Source: Candidatus Sulfotelmatobacter sp. (GTDB lineage Bacteria > Acidobacteriota > Terriglobia > Terriglobales > Acidobacteriaceae). From it: DNA of 64,000 nucleotides. Made by a program: the position numbers and the translations under genes. Every line of letters starts with the position of its first letter. Position 1 is the first letter of the stretch. Positions 37,609 through 47,753 of this stretch are shown piece by piece. Where the stretch lies: assembly GCA_030041475.1 (NCBI GenBank), contig JASHNU010000038.1, positions 100,187-164,186 of the forward strand. The letters are read 5' to 3'. The notes under the pieces were generated by a model, which saw only the letters and a program-made list of their open reading frames with translations, was not told the origin of the DNA and ran no database searches.

Positions 37609-38820
37609 CTAACTTCCCACGTATCGCGCGTACAGGCTGCGGGCCACCGCCGTGTCGGCCGTGCCCTTGATGATGGCGCGGCCGTCGGGGAACAGGGTTA
37701 TCTCGTAGGGATCGCGCCAAAATTTCAGAACGAAATCGTTGTGCCGAACCATGCCATGGGGCTGGAGGCGGCGCTCCAGTTCGGCGAACTCGATGGGACG
37801 TTGCCGCTCATGGATTTGCACGGAATTTCTGCCGCACAGGGTGATGTGGGGCCGCCCTTCTCCCGCGAGATGAATGAAATCGCGCTGGCCACAGGCGCGG
37901 CAGCCGGGACGGGGCTGGGCGGCGCAGATTTCGGCATGCTCATTGGTCCATACGTCAAAGGAAAGCAGCGTATCGCGCAGATGGTTTTGTGCTGCGAACT
38001 TCTTCATCGCGGCCAGAGACGCGCCGTCTTTATCGTTAGCCCCAACCGCTGGAACCGGCAGGCTCACCACTAATTTCAGCGCTTCGGTCGCAGCAATCGA
38101 TGCCACCAGGTTGACGGCCGAATTCAGGATGCCCGAAGTCTCGCAGGTCTCGACCATCCCTCGCGGTGAGTCAGGAAAAATGCAGGCCAGACAGGCGGTT
38201 TCTCCCGGAAGGACATTCAACGTGACCGCATAACTTCCCACCGTCGCGGAGTAAATCCACGGCCGCGCCCGCTCCACCGCGAAGTCATTGATCAAATAGC
38301 GAGTCTCGAAGTTGTCGGTGCCGTCCAGGATCAGATCGACTCCTCCGAGCAAAGCTTCAATGTTGGCTGGGACCAGGTCCTCGACTTTTGGCTCGACGAC
38401 AACTTGAGAGTTAAACGACGCAATCCTGCGAGCGGCAGCGATCGCTTTGGGTAGGGATTCCGCTGCGTCGTGCTCGTCAAAGAGTGATTGCCGTTGCAGG
38501 TTGCTGGGCTCGACGTAGTCGCGGTCGATGATGCGGAGCATACCCACGCCAGCGCGAGCCAATAGCCCGGCCAGCGCCGACCCGGTCGCGCCGCAGCCGA
38601 CGATGGCTACTCGGGCAGCCGCAAGCTTCTGTTGGCCTTCGGCGCCGACGCCACGAAAGAGGATCTGCCGCGAATAGCGCGTGTCGCGTTCAACCCCATC
38701 ACTTGTTCTCTGGCGCAAACCGCCGGATGCCTTGTCGTGGGTGGCGGATCGACCGCCAGCCGATTGTTGCTTGTCAAAGTTTCCCGCGCCCGCTTCTTCT
38801 TCCCGTGCCAAAGAGGTCAC
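37609..38820 (-). CDS. ThiF/MoeB/HesA-family adenylyltransferase with C-terminal extension
   Basis: E1-like enzyme that adenylates the C-terminus of a ubiquitin-fold sulfur carrier. Starts with GTG at 38820. N-terminal 45 residues are a low-complexity leader; then TRYSRQILFRGVGAEGQQKL, the ATP loop VAIVGCGATGSALAG and DRDYVEPSNLQRQ. Zinc cysteines are in CLACIF and CRACG. The last 75 residues, after the second CxxC, form an extra domain (RNSVQIHERQRP, DFVLKFWRDPYEITLFPDGR). No ThiS/MoaD-like gene is nearby, so the partner is unclear. Confidence 0.88.
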   Translation of the reverse strand: MTSLAREEEAGAGNFDKQQSAGGRSATHDKASGGLRQRTSDGVERDTRYSRQILFRGVGAEGQQKLAAARVAIVGCGATGSALAGLLARAGVGMLRIIDRDYVEPSNLQRQSLFDEHDAAESLPKAIAAARRIASFNSQVVVEPKVEDLVPANIEALLGGVDLILDGTDNFETRYLINDFAVERARPWIYSATVGSYAVTLNVLPGETACLACIFPDSPRGMVETCETSGILNSAVNLVASIAATEALKLVVSLPVPAVGANDKDGASLAAMKKFAAQNHLRDTLLSFDVWTNEHAEICAAQPRPGCRACGQRDFIHLAGEGRPHITLCGRNSVQIHERQRPIEFAELERRLQPHGMVRHNDFVLKFWRDPYEITLFPDGRAIIKGTADTAVARSLYARYVGS

Positions 38821-38973
38821 CAGTCCGTTGCCCTAAAACCTTTATTATAAAGTGGCAGACTGGTGGATGACGGCCTGTGCAACGGCGAGAATGTGCTGAG
38901 ATGATGGCCGAGCAACGGCCGACGGCCGCATTCCCATCGAACTCCAGATAGCATCAAAAATCAAGGACCCTGT

Positions 38974-41900
38974 TTGCCACGACGGTACACGACATGTGCG
39001 ATGAGCCTGTTACTCTGTGCGGTTTTTTCGCCCGTGGCGGCGCAGCAAACGCCCGGATCCGCGCCAGTCGATGCCCAAAAGAACTCCGCCCCGCAAACGG
39101 AGCAGCAGAAGCCGCAACCCCAAGCTCCGCCCGAAGGCAAAATGGTGAAATCCATCGAGATTCCCGGCGCCCCCGAGCGCGACCGCACCCACCTGCTCGA
39201 CTTGCTGCCGCAAAAAGCTGGCCAGGCGTTGGATCGCGATCAGGTCCGCGAGAGCCTGCGCACGCTCTACGCTACCGGCCGCTTCGCCGACATTGAGGCG
39301 GAAGTCATCCCCTCGGGTGACGGCGTGGTGCTGACCTTTGCTACTTCGCCCAATTTCTTCGTCGGAGCCGTCAATGTCGAAGGGGCTCCTTCGCGGCCGG
39401 CGCCAAACCAGATCATCAATGCGGGGAAATTTCAGCTGGGGGAGCTTTACACGCAGGAGAAACTCAATCGCGCCCTCGAAAACATCCGCCAGCTCTTGCA
39501 GGAGGATGGCTATTACCGGGCGCGAGTCACCGCCGAGAGCACCAAGAATGTATCCACGCAGCAAGTCGACATTCTCTTCCATGTCACTGTGGGCGATCAG
39601 GCACGCGTGGGCGAAGTGAAGGTCAACGGTAGTTCCAAGCTTTCAACCGACGATGTAGAGAGCATCGCGCACTTGAGTCACGGTGATCGGGTGACTTCTG
39701 CCCGGGTGCGGTCTGCGCTGCAGCGCCTGCGCAAGCGATTTCAGAAGCAAAACCGCGTCCTCGCGCAGGTTTCGAGCGAGCAGGAATACCGGGCAGAGAC
39801 CAACACTGTCGATTTTACCTTTCAAATCGATCCCGGTCCGGTTGTGGTGATCTATGCCCAGGGTTTTCACATCAGCAAAGGCGTGATGAAGAAGGAGATC
39901 CCGGTCTACGAAGAAAATGCCGTGGACGACGACCTGCTGAATGAGGGCCAGCGCAACCTGCTCGAATATCTGCAGACCCGCGGCCACTTTGACGCCAAGG
40001 TCGAATATCGCAAGGAAAGCGGTGGACAGACGTTTCGCGTGATCTATCAGATCGATCCCGGGCCGGTCCACAAGCTAGTGTTGGTGGAGATCACGGGGAA
40101 CAAGGAGTTCCTCGACACGGCGAAGCTCAAGTCCTATCTGCAGATTCAGCCGGCAACGCGATTTGTGAGCCGCGGGCGGTTCAGCGGCGCGCTGCTCGAC
40201 AGTGACGTAGCTACCTTGACCGGACTCTACCGCTCCAACGGATTTCGCCAAGTCCGCATCGAAAGCAAAGTGGACGACAATTACCGCGGAGTGCAGAACC
40301 GGCTGGCTGTGCACATTCATATTGAGGAAGGACCTCGCACCCTCCTGGCGCAGGTGCAGGTCGTGGGCAACCAGAAAATTCCCACCAGCACGCTGCCGGA
40401 GTTAAGCACGCAGCCGGGCCAGCCCTACTCCGAGCAGGAGTTGGCCAGCGATCGCGAGCGAATCCTTAACTACTATTTCAACAGCGGATTTCCCAACGCT
40501 ACGCTTGAAATTACCACTAAGGCCGGCGCCCAGCCCAACCAGGAAGACGTGACCTTCACCATCAACGAGGGCGAACGCTTCACGGTGAATCAGTTGATGG
40601 TCGCGGGCATGGAACACACTCGCGATTACGTGGTCGATCGCGAAGTGCAGGTGAAGGAAGGCCGGCCCCTCAGCCAGCAAGATCTTCTCGATACTCAGAC
40701 TCGCCTCTACAACCTGGGCATTTTCAGCCAAGTCGACACCGGAGTGCAGAATCCCGAAGGAACGGACCCGCAGAAGAATGTCCTGGTGCAGGTGCAGGAG
40801 GCCAAACGCTACACCTTCACTTACGGCGGCGGGCTGGAATTCGAGACCGGCCTGCCGGCGGGTTCCAGCTCACCCACGGGCTCGACCGGAGTGAGCCCGC
40901 GGGTCGAGTTCGATGTGACGCGGCTCAATCTTTTTGGCCGGAACCAGACGGTAGCGTTCCAGTCGCATGTGGGGCGTCTGCAGCAGCGTGGGCTGATCAG
41001 CTATACCATTCCGAAGCTGTTCGACAACGATAAATACAAGCTGATCTACACGGTTTTCTACGACAACAGTCTGGATGTGGCAACGTTCACTTCGGAGCGT
41101 CTGGAGGGGAAGATCGACCTGCGGCAGCAGATCGGAAACGCCGGGACGGAAACCGGTTCTCGTCGCGGACCGAGCTCAATTACCTATCGGCTGGAGTTCC
41201 GCCGGGTTGAGGCCAGGGACTTCGCCAAGACCTTCTCTGCGGGGGAAATCAGCCTGCTCTCGCTGCCTGCGCGCGTGGGCGGCCCGGGGTTCACGTTTAT
41301 CCGCGACAAGCGAGATAACCCGCTGGAGAGCACGGAAGGAAACTATTTCACACTGGATGGATTTGCGGCTTCCAGTTGGTTCAGCGCGCAGGCAGATTTC
41401 GGCCGCGCCCTGGCACAAAATTCCACGTACCAGGCGTTCGGCGGCAAGGGCAGAGCAGGCCACCAGTTCGTATTTGCGCGCTCCACGAGCATCGGCCTGC
41501 AGCAGCCGTTCAAGGACACCAAGGTTCTACCGCCCGGCTCCTGTCCGTTGAACTCGGCCGGAGAGCCGACCTGCATCGACATTCGAACCATCCCGCTGCC
41601 TGAACAATTTTTCGCCGGAGGTGGCAACTCCCACCGTGGATTTGGGTTGAATCAGGCAGGACCTCGCGATCCGAGTTCCGGTTACCCCCTCGGCGGCACC
41701 GCGCTGTTCGTCAACAACCTGGAACTGCGTTTTCCGGAGACTTCACTGCCCTATCTCGGGGAGGGATTCGAATTTGCAGTTTTTCATGATATGGGCAATG
41801 TGTTCACAGCACCGCATGACATGCTGAAGGGGGTATTGCGCTGGCATCAGGCAGATCCCCAACCGTGTCTAGGTCCCACTGGTGCAGCGAACCAACAGTG

Positions 41901-42126
41901 TCTAACCCAATTCGACAACACGGGATATGATTACACTTCCCATGCAGTCGGGGTGGGAGTACGCTACAAGACACCGCTCGGTCCGCTTCGGTTTGACTTC
42001 GGGTACAATCTCAACCCGACGGCTTATTTCCAATCGATCGGGCAGACAAGAGCCAACGTTACTCTGTACCAGACCCAGCGTCTTGCGCATTTCAATGTAT
42101 TTTTCAGCATAGGCCAGCCATTCTAA
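38974..42126 (+). CDS. BamA/TamA-like outer-membrane assembly protein with multiple POTRA domains
   Basis: 1050-residue Omp85-family protein that inserts beta-barrels in the outer membrane. A TTG at 38974 with AGGA upstream gives a good signal peptide (RRYTTCAMSLLLCAVFSPVAA); ATG 39001 is an alternative. Residues about 55-600 contain several POTRA repeats (for example VKSIEIPGAPERDRTHLLDL, RVGEVKVNGSSKL, LAQVQVVGNQKIP, FTVNQLMVAGMEHT). The rest is a 16-strand barrel ending in F (FFSIGQPF) with the family RGF-like motif HRGFG. Longer than E. coli BamA. Translationally coupled to the next gene through TAATG. Confidence 0.93.
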   Translation: MPRRYTTCAMSLLLCAVFSPVAAQQTPGSAPVDAQKNSAPQTEQQKPQPQAPPEGKMVKSIEIPGAPERDRTHLLDLLPQKAGQALDRDQVRESLRTLYATGRFADIEAEVIPSGDGVVLTFATSPNFFVGAVNVEGAPSRPAPNQIINAGKFQLGELYTQEKLNRALENIRQLLQEDGYYRARVTAESTKNVSTQQVDILFHVTVGDQARVGEVKVNGSSKLSTDDVESIAHLSHGDRVTSARVRSALQRLRKRFQKQNRVLAQVSSEQEYRAETNTVDFTFQIDPGPVVVIYAQGFHISKGVMKKEIPVYEENAVDDDLLNEGQRNLLEYLQTRGHFDAKVEYRKESGGQTFRVIYQIDPGPVHKLVLVEITGNKEFLDTAKLKSYLQIQPATRFVSRGRFSGALLDSDVATLTGLYRSNGFRQVRIESKVDDNYRGVQNRLAVHIHIEEGPRTLLAQVQVVGNQKIPTSTLPELSTQPGQPYSEQELASDRERILNYYFNSGFPNATLEITTKAGAQPNQEDVTFTINEGERFTVNQLMVAGMEHTRDYVVDREVQVKEGRPLSQQDLLDTQTRLYNLGIFSQVDTGVQNPEGTDPQKNVLVQVQEAKRYTFTYGGGLEFETGLPAGSSSPTGSTGVSPRVEFDVTRLNLFGRNQTVAFQSHVGRLQQRGLISYTIPKLFDNDKYKLIYTVFYDNSLDVATFTSERLEGKIDLRQQIGNAGTETGSRRGPSSITYRLEFRRVEARDFAKTFSAGEISLLSLPARVGGPGFTFIRDKRDNPLESTEGNYFTLDGFAASSWFSAQADFGRALAQNSTYQAFGGKGRAGHQFVFARSTSIGLQQPFKDTKVLPPGSCPLNSAGEPTCIDIRTIPLPEQFFAGGGNSHRGFGLNQAGPRDPSSGYPLGGTALFVNNLELRFPETSLPYLGEGFEFAVFHDMGNVFTAPHDMLKGVLRWHQADPQPCLGPTGAANQQCLTQFDNTGYDYTSHAVGVGVRYKTPLGPLRFDFGYNLNPTAYFQSIGQTRANVTLYQTQRLAHFNVFFSIGQPF

Positions 42127-42833
42127 TGAGAACAGTTCGGACGAAGACGAGAGCCGCTGTACTGCTAGCCATTTTGTTGGCGGGTTTTTCCATCTGTTGT
42201 GCGGCGCAGGCGGAAGTGATCGACCGCATTGTGGCGACCGTAAACGGACATACCATCCTGCAGAGCGACTGGGACGATGCGCTGAGCTATGAAGCCCTGC
42301 TGAACGGCCGCCCGCTCGGCGAGTTCACGGACGAGGATCGCAAGGCGGTGCTGGACCGCCTTATCGATCAGGAACTGCTCGGCGAGCAGATGAAGTCCAA
42401 CTTTTTCCAGCACGCTTCGGAAGCCGACGCGGAGGCGCGCATCGCCGACGCGCGCAAGCAGTATCCACAAGCCATGACGCCGGAAGGCTGGCAGACGCTG
42501 CTGAACCAGTTTCAGCTGACCGAGAAAGACCTGATCGCGCACGTGGAGCAGCAGATTGATCTGATGCGGCTCGTCGATGCGCACTTGAGGCCTGCCGTGC
42601 AGATCGATGCGAAGACAGTGGAGGCCTACTACCAGGAAAAATTCGTTCCGCAATTGAAGCAGTCCGGCGCCAGCGAAGTTCCTTTGGGCGAAGTCTCATC
42701 TAAGATTCGCGAGTTGCTTACCCAGCAGAAAGTCAACGAGTTGCTGGTGTCCTGGCTGCAGACGTTGCGCTCGGAAGGCAAGGTAAGCGTTCCCGGCCCG
42801 TCCGCGCCTCCCGAGGGAGTGCGATCGCAGTGA
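42126..42833 (+). CDS. SurA N-terminal-domain chaperone-like protein (no PPIase domain)
   Basis: 235-residue periplasmic protein: signal peptide (AAVLLAILLAGFSICCAAQA), then the SurA-type N-domain VIDRIVATVNGHTILQSDW, a helical region and a C-terminal helix (KIRELLTQQKVNELLVSWL). It lacks the parvulin domains of SurA, so it is probably a chaperone rather than a prolyl isomerase. ATG overlaps the stop of the BamA-like gene by one base, and its own stop overlaps the next GTG, giving a tight three-gene operon. Confidence 0.88.
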   Translation: MRTVRTKTRAAVLLAILLAGFSICCAAQAEVIDRIVATVNGHTILQSDWDDALSYEALLNGRPLGEFTDEDRKAVLDRLIDQELLGEQMKSNFFQHASEADAEARIADARKQYPQAMTPEGWQTLLNQFQLTEKDLIAHVEQQIDLMRLVDAHLRPAVQIDAKTVEAYYQEKFVPQLKQSGASEVPLGEVSSKIRELLTQQKVNELLVSWLQTLRSEGKVSVPGPSAPPEGVRSQ

Positions 42834-45800
42834 CCGAATCCGCCGCCAGGCCTCGACGCTGGTGGAAGTATTTGCTGATCGTGGCGGGCGCCGGCTTTGC
42901 CGCGCTACTGGCCGTGCTCTGGTACATCACCACCGATTCCTTTCAGGCATATGTCCGGCAGCGGCTTGTTGCCGAACTGCAGCGCATCACCGGCGGTCAC
43001 GCCCAGGTGGGCAGCTTCCACATCGTCCCGTTTCACATGCAGATCGAACTGCGCGACATTACAGTGCGAGGCAGCGAAGCTGCGGGTGAAGCGCCACTGA
43101 TGCATGCCGATCACTTGCTGGCTCACGTGAAGATCATCTCGTTTCTGCGCACGGAATTTGGTTTCCACTCGCTCAGCGTGGACCATCCGGTAGTCCACGT
43201 CGCCATCGCTCCCGACGGATCGACCAACGTTCCTGCGCTGAAAGGGATGGTGCAGCCATCGCAGTCTAATCCCGTGGAGCCGCTGTTCGCGCTTTCCATC
43301 GATCACCTGTACATCAACCAGGGCGAGTTGCTCTGGGCGGACAAGAAGATCCCACTCGACTTTGGCGTTCAAGAACTGAGCTTGCAGGCCGAGTATTCCC
43401 ACCTTCGCGGACGCTACGAAAGCCGCCTCACCGTGGGCAAAGTCGACAGCACGTTTGAGGAGTTCCGCCCGTTTTCCTCGATGCTCGCCGCTCGGTTCAG
43501 CCTGGGCAGGACGTTTGCTGAGGTCGAATCGTTGAAGTGGACGTCCGGCCGTTCGCAAGCTGAGGTCAACGGGCGCATCAGCGACTTTCGCAATCCTCGC
43601 CTGGACGCAAACTATGATGCCCACTTTGATCTGGAGGAAGTCGCCGCCATCGCCCGCAGGCACGACCTCCGGGAAGGCTCCGCCGATTTCAAAGGGAGCG
43701 GCCAGTGGTTGGTGGGCGAGGATCAGTTCATGACTTCCGGCGGCTTGACCTTGCGCGACCTGGGCTGGCAGGAAGATCAATTTGTTCTCAACAAGGTTGC
43801 CGTGACCACCGACTACTCCGTAAGCGATCAGCAGGTCAGGCTGGCAAAATTGCAAGGCAGAGTGTTCGGAGGCAGCGTTGCTGGCGAAGCTGAAGTCGAT
43901 CACTGGCTGCACAGCGTGCCGCTTCCGCAGACCGGCAAGAACGCGAAGGGTGCGGAGAATCTCCCCGTCATCAGCGCCGAGCGGCCGGTCGTCAGCGCGG
44001 TTCGCCCCACACTTAAGGGCGAAAAAGCGGGAGAGAAAACGAAAGGTGAGAAGACGAACGCGCCGGCAGTGCAGGTGGGTGCGGTGCGGCTGCGCCTGCG
44101 CGACGTCTCCGCCTCTGACGCCGCGACGGCTCTGGACGTCCCCGCACACCGGCTGGGCCGCTTCCACCCCTCCGGCTTGGCCACAGGAACCGTGGACGCG
44201 AACTGGCGAGGGTCCGCCGCGGATGCCGACATCACTTTCGCTCTCGACGTCACTCCTCCGGTGCGCCCCGCCGCGGGCGAGCTGCCGATGACCGCGCACG
44301 TTGCGGGCAAATATCGTGGAGCAAGCGACGCGCTCGAGCTTTACAAGTTCGATTTGTCCACGCCGGCTTCGCGTGTGCAGGCCGCGGGAACCCTGTCGGC
44401 GTCCTCCACGATCCATCTTTCAGTTTCCACGTCCAATCTGGAAGAGTGGCGGCCGCTGGTGACCGCGCTGGGCGGGCCTACCAACGTGCCTTTCCGCGTG
44501 GACGGCAATGCCACCTTCAGCGGCGTCGCAGGGGGCAGGCTCTCTGCGCCCACGCTGGCCGGAACACTGGTGGCGCAGGATTTCGAGTTCACCGTGCCCG
44601 CGACCTCGCGCACTACCGAACACGCGGTACACTGGGATTCGCTCGCCGCCAGCATCCAGTTTTCTTCGCGTGAATTGACCGTCCGCGGCGGTACTTTGCG
44701 CCGGGGCGAGACGAGCGCCGACTTCGACGTAACCGCCACGCTCGAAAAGGGGCACTTCACCGGCGACAGCCCATTCACCGCCCATGTGAACCTGCGTGAT
44801 GTCGATGTTGCGGCTACGGCTGCACTCGCCGGTTTCGACCATCCCGTCACGGGGCGGGCCGATGTGTCACTGCAAATTGCAGGAAGTCGCGCTGAACCAC
44901 GGGTACAGGGCCACATTCACGCGGCTGACGCTTCCGCCTACGGAGAAGAGATCGCCCAGTTCGACGCCGATCTGCACATGGCGAACGGTGAGACTGCGCT
45001 CACCAACATTCAGCTCGCACATCAGGATGCCACTGTCACAGGCGCCGCCGCATATACGCCGGAGACACGGGCCTTCCGGCTCGATCTCGCAGGGAAGAAT
45101 TTTGACCTGTCACGCATCCGCCAGATTCATCTCGAGGAATTGCAGGTGGATGGCCGCGGCGACTTTACCCTGCGCGGATCGGGCACTCTGGACGCGCCAG
45201 TGCTGAACGCGGCGGTTCACGTGCGCGATTTGAGTTTGGACGGCGAGATGTCCGGCGGGATCTATCTCGAGGCGGCGAGCCAGGGAGGACAGCTTCTTGT
45301 CTCCGGCCACTCCGAGCTTTTGAAAGGCACTTTGACCGTGGATGGCGCGGTGCAGATGAGCGGCGACTATCCCGCCCACATCTCAGCGCACGTCGATCAC
45401 GCAGACCTGGACGCGCTTTGGCGCTCCTATCTGGGCGAGCAGTTGACCGGACATTCTTCCGTTGTCGGCACAGTCACAATGGACGGGCCACTGCGTTATC
45501 CGCGCAAATGGACGCTGACCGGCCAGGGAGACGACATCTCGCTGGAAGTCGAATACGCCAAGATGCACAACCAGGGCCCGGTTCGGTTCACTTATGCAGA
45601 TCGCATCGCTCACATCGAACCCGCCCACATGGTGGGCGATGGAACCGACGCGACCGTGCAGGGCACGCTTTCCTGGGCGCCCGGGCGCGCGGTCGATATC
45701 ACCACCGATGGTCAGGTGGATCTCAAGTTGCTGAGTGCATTTGACAAAAATGCTACTGCATCGGGTGCGACCACCTTGCACATGCGGGTTACGGGCACGC

Positions 45801-46981
45801 TAGACGAGCCGCACCCTCGTGGGACGATTGAGATCAAGAATGGGTCGGCCACCTATGCCGGCCTGCCCAGCGGTTTGAACGAGATCAACGGATCGATGAA
45901 CTTTAGTCGCACCGGCGTGCACATCGACGCCCTCACCGCCCGCACTGGCGGCGGCACAGTCGACTTCAAGGGCGACGCCACCATGTTTAACCATCAGCTC
46001 AGCTTTAACCTCACAGCCATCGGAAAAGAGGTGCGGCTGCGCTATCCGCCGGGCGTGAGTTCTACGGCCAACGCCGAACTGCACTGGATCGGGACGCGGC
46101 AATCTTCCACAGTTTCCGGCGACATCCTGGTAAACAAGCTGGCGGTGACGCCCGGTTTTGATTTCGGCTCCTATCTGGAACGCAGCCGCCAGACCGCCGG
46201 GATCACCCCCGCGAATTCGCCGCTCTACAACGTGAAGCTCGACGTTGCGGTGCGCACTGCTCCCGAGTTGCAGATGAAGACCGCGGTGGCGCGGCTCTCC
46301 GGCGACGCTAATCTGCGCCTGCGCGGTTCTCTTGCCCGTCCCAGCGTGCTCGGGCGCGCCGACATTCTGGAAGGCGATGCGACTTTCAACGGCATCAAGT
46401 TTCGCCTGGAGCGGGGCGACATCACCTTCGCCAATCCCGTCTCGATTGAGCCCCAGGTCAACCTGCAGGCCACTACGCACGTGCGCAACTACGATTTGGA
46501 CGTCACCGTCACCGGCACCCCGGAGCGTCTCAACGTGAACTATCGCTCGGAGCCGCCGCTGCCCAAATCGGACATCATCGCGTTGCTGGCCCTCGGCAGG
46601 ACCAATGAAGAGTCTCAGCAGTTGCAGGAGCAGTCGGGCCAGGCGCTGTTCACCGACGAAGCTTCGGCCATGATTATCAATGAGGCCATCAATTCCACGG
46701 TGAGCAGCCGCCTGCAGAAGCTTTTCGGAGTCAGCCGCATCAAAATCGACCCGCAGGGCCTGACCACCGAAACCAACCCGATTGCCAAGGGTCCGCAGGT
46801 CACCATCGAGCAGCAGTTCGCCAACAACATTTCGCTCACCTACAGCACCAACGTGTCCCAAAGCACGGAGCAGATCATCGAGGGCGAGTATTATTTCACT
46901 CGTAACGTTTCGGTCGTAGGTATACGCGACTGGAATGGCGTGGTCAGCTTCGACGTGCGCATCCGGCGGCGCAAGAAATAG
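42830..46981 (+). CDS. tamB: TamB-like translocation and assembly module protein
   Basis: 1383 residues, starting with GTG 42830 that overlaps the upstream stop (GTGA). N-terminal membrane anchor (YLLIVAGAGFAALLAVLWYI), AsmA-like beginning (LVAELQRITGGHAQVGSFHI), a long beta-rich groove, and the C-terminal DUF490/TamB signature (SEPPLPKSDIIALLALGRT, SAMIINEAINSTVSSRLQ, SVVGIRDWNGVVSFDVRIRR). TamB-like proteins bridge the inner and outer membranes and move phospholipids or help outer-membrane proteins. Pairing with an Omp85 protein and a chaperone is consistent with this. Confidence 0.94.
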   Translation: MTESAARPRRWWKYLLIVAGAGFAALLAVLWYITTDSFQAYVRQRLVAELQRITGGHAQVGSFHIVPFHMQIELRDITVRGSEAAGEAPLMHADHLLAHVKIISFLRTEFGFHSLSVDHPVVHVAIAPDGSTNVPALKGMVQPSQSNPVEPLFALSIDHLYINQGELLWADKKIPLDFGVQELSLQAEYSHLRGRYESRLTVGKVDSTFEEFRPFSSMLAARFSLGRTFAEVESLKWTSGRSQAEVNGRISDFRNPRLDANYDAHFDLEEVAAIARRHDLREGSADFKGSGQWLVGEDQFMTSGGLTLRDLGWQEDQFVLNKVAVTTDYSVSDQQVRLAKLQGRVFGGSVAGEAEVDHWLHSVPLPQTGKNAKGAENLPVISAERPVVSAVRPTLKGEKAGEKTKGEKTNAPAVQVGAVRLRLRDVSASDAATALDVPAHRLGRFHPSGLATGTVDANWRGSAADADITFALDVTPPVRPAAGELPMTAHVAGKYRGASDALELYKFDLSTPASRVQAAGTLSASSTIHLSVSTSNLEEWRPLVTALGGPTNVPFRVDGNATFSGVAGGRLSAPTLAGTLVAQDFEFTVPATSRTTEHAVHWDSLAASIQFSSRELTVRGGTLRRGETSADFDVTATLEKGHFTGDSPFTAHVNLRDVDVAATAALAGFDHPVTGRADVSLQIAGSRAEPRVQGHIHAADASAYGEEIAQFDADLHMANGETALTNIQLAHQDATVTGAAAYTPETRAFRLDLAGKNFDLSRIRQIHLEELQVDGRGDFTLRGSGTLDAPVLNAAVHVRDLSLDGEMSGGIYLEAASQGGQLLVSGHSELLKGTLTVDGAVQMSGDYPAHISAHVDHADLDALWRSYLGEQLTGHSSVVGTVTMDGPLRYPRKWTLTGQGDDISLEVEYAKMHNQGPVRFTYADRIAHIEPAHMVGDGTDATVQGTLSWAPGRAVDITTDGQVDLKLLSAFDKNATASGATTLHMRVTGTLDEPHPRGTIEIKNGSATYAGLPSGLNEINGSMNFSRTGVHIDALTARTGGGTVDFKGDATMFNHQLSFNLTAIGKEVRLRYPPGVSSTANAELHWIGTRQSSTVSGDILVNKLAVTPGFDFGSYLERSRQTAGITPANSPLYNVKLDVAVRTAPELQMKTAVARLSGDANLRLRGSLARPSVLGRADILEGDATFNGIKFRLERGDITFANPVSIEPQVNLQATTHVRNYDLDVTVTGTPERLNVNYRSEPPLPKSDIIALLALGRTNEESQQLQEQSGQALFTDEASAMIINEAINSTVSSRLQKLFGVSRIKIDPQGLTTETNPIAKGPQVTIEQQFANNISLTYSTNVSQSTEQIIEGEYYFTRNVSVVGIRDWNGVVSFDVRIRRRKK

Positions 46982-47039
46982 GCGCAGAAAACGCCGCGAC
47001 GAATAGAATGATCCGGGAAAATCAGCCCAGAATTCACCG

Positions 47040-47693
47040 ATGACCTCTTCTGCCGAGGTGCCGTCGTTTTCAACCGAGCGGCGGCGCATGGTCGCCGAAC
47101 AGCTTCGCGCCCGCGGCATCGCCGACGAGCGCATAATCCAAGCCATGGCACGCGTGCCGCGGCATGAGTTCACTCCTTCGCCCTACCGCGACCAGGCGTA
47201 TGAGGACCATCCCTTGCCCATCGGCCAGGGGCAGACCATCTCGCAGCCCTACATCGTCGCGCTTATGCTGGAGGCACTGGCCGTGAAGCCGGACGATAAG
47301 GTGCTCGAGGTCGGCACGGGGTCGGGTTACGTGACGGCTCTGCTCGCCGAACTGGCAGCCGAAGTCTTCTCGATTGAGCGCCATGCGAGGTTGGCAGAAG
47401 AAGCGCGCGCGATACTCGCCCGTCTCGGCTACCGCAATGTGAGACCGTTCGTTGGAGACGGCAGCCAGGGCCTTCCCGAACATGCGCCCTATGACGCCAT
47501 CCTGGTTTCTGCAGCTGCTTTGAAACTGCCTCCGGCGCTGGTGGCTCAACTGGCGGAGGGCGGACGCATGATCATCCCAGTCGGTCCGGGTGATGCGCAG
47601 CAACTGCAGCTGGTCACGATCCGGAATGGTCAGCCACAGGTCCAGTTGCGCGAGCTTTGCCGTTTTGTGCCGCTCGTGGAAGATGAGCCATAG
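47040..47693 (+). CDS. pcm: Protein-L-isoaspartate(D-aspartate) O-methyltransferase
   Basis: Repairs age-damaged aspartyl residues using S-adenosylmethionine. 217 residues with RMVAEQLRARGI, the PCMT motif GQGQTISQPYIVALM and the SAM loop VLEVGTGSGYVTALLAEL, then EGGRMIIPVG. Typical length. Lies 58 bases downstream of tamB and upstream of the UbiA-type gene. Confidence 0.95.
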   Translation: MTSSAEVPSFSTERRRMVAEQLRARGIADERIIQAMARVPRHEFTPSPYRDQAYEDHPLPIGQGQTISQPYIVALMLEALAVKPDDKVLEVGTGSGYVTALLAELAAEVFSIERHARLAEEARAILARLGYRNVRPFVGDGSQGLPEHAPYDAILVSAAALKLPPALVAQLAEGGRMIIPVGPGDAQQLQLVTIRNGQPQVQLRELCRFVPLVEDEP

Positions 47694-47753
47694 CTTTGCA
47701 GCCTGCGGCTTTCGAACAGGTGGGACGAAGACCCACTGCATTACAATCAACGT

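Noticed and set aside
42905..44416. 503-residue open frame antisense to tamB
   Set aside because: Long because of GC-rich codon bias on the other strand; no motifs, while tamB has clear family signatures.
45800..47173. 457-residue open frame antisense to tamB and the start of pcm
   Set aside because: Spans two real genes on the other strand and has no recognisable domain.
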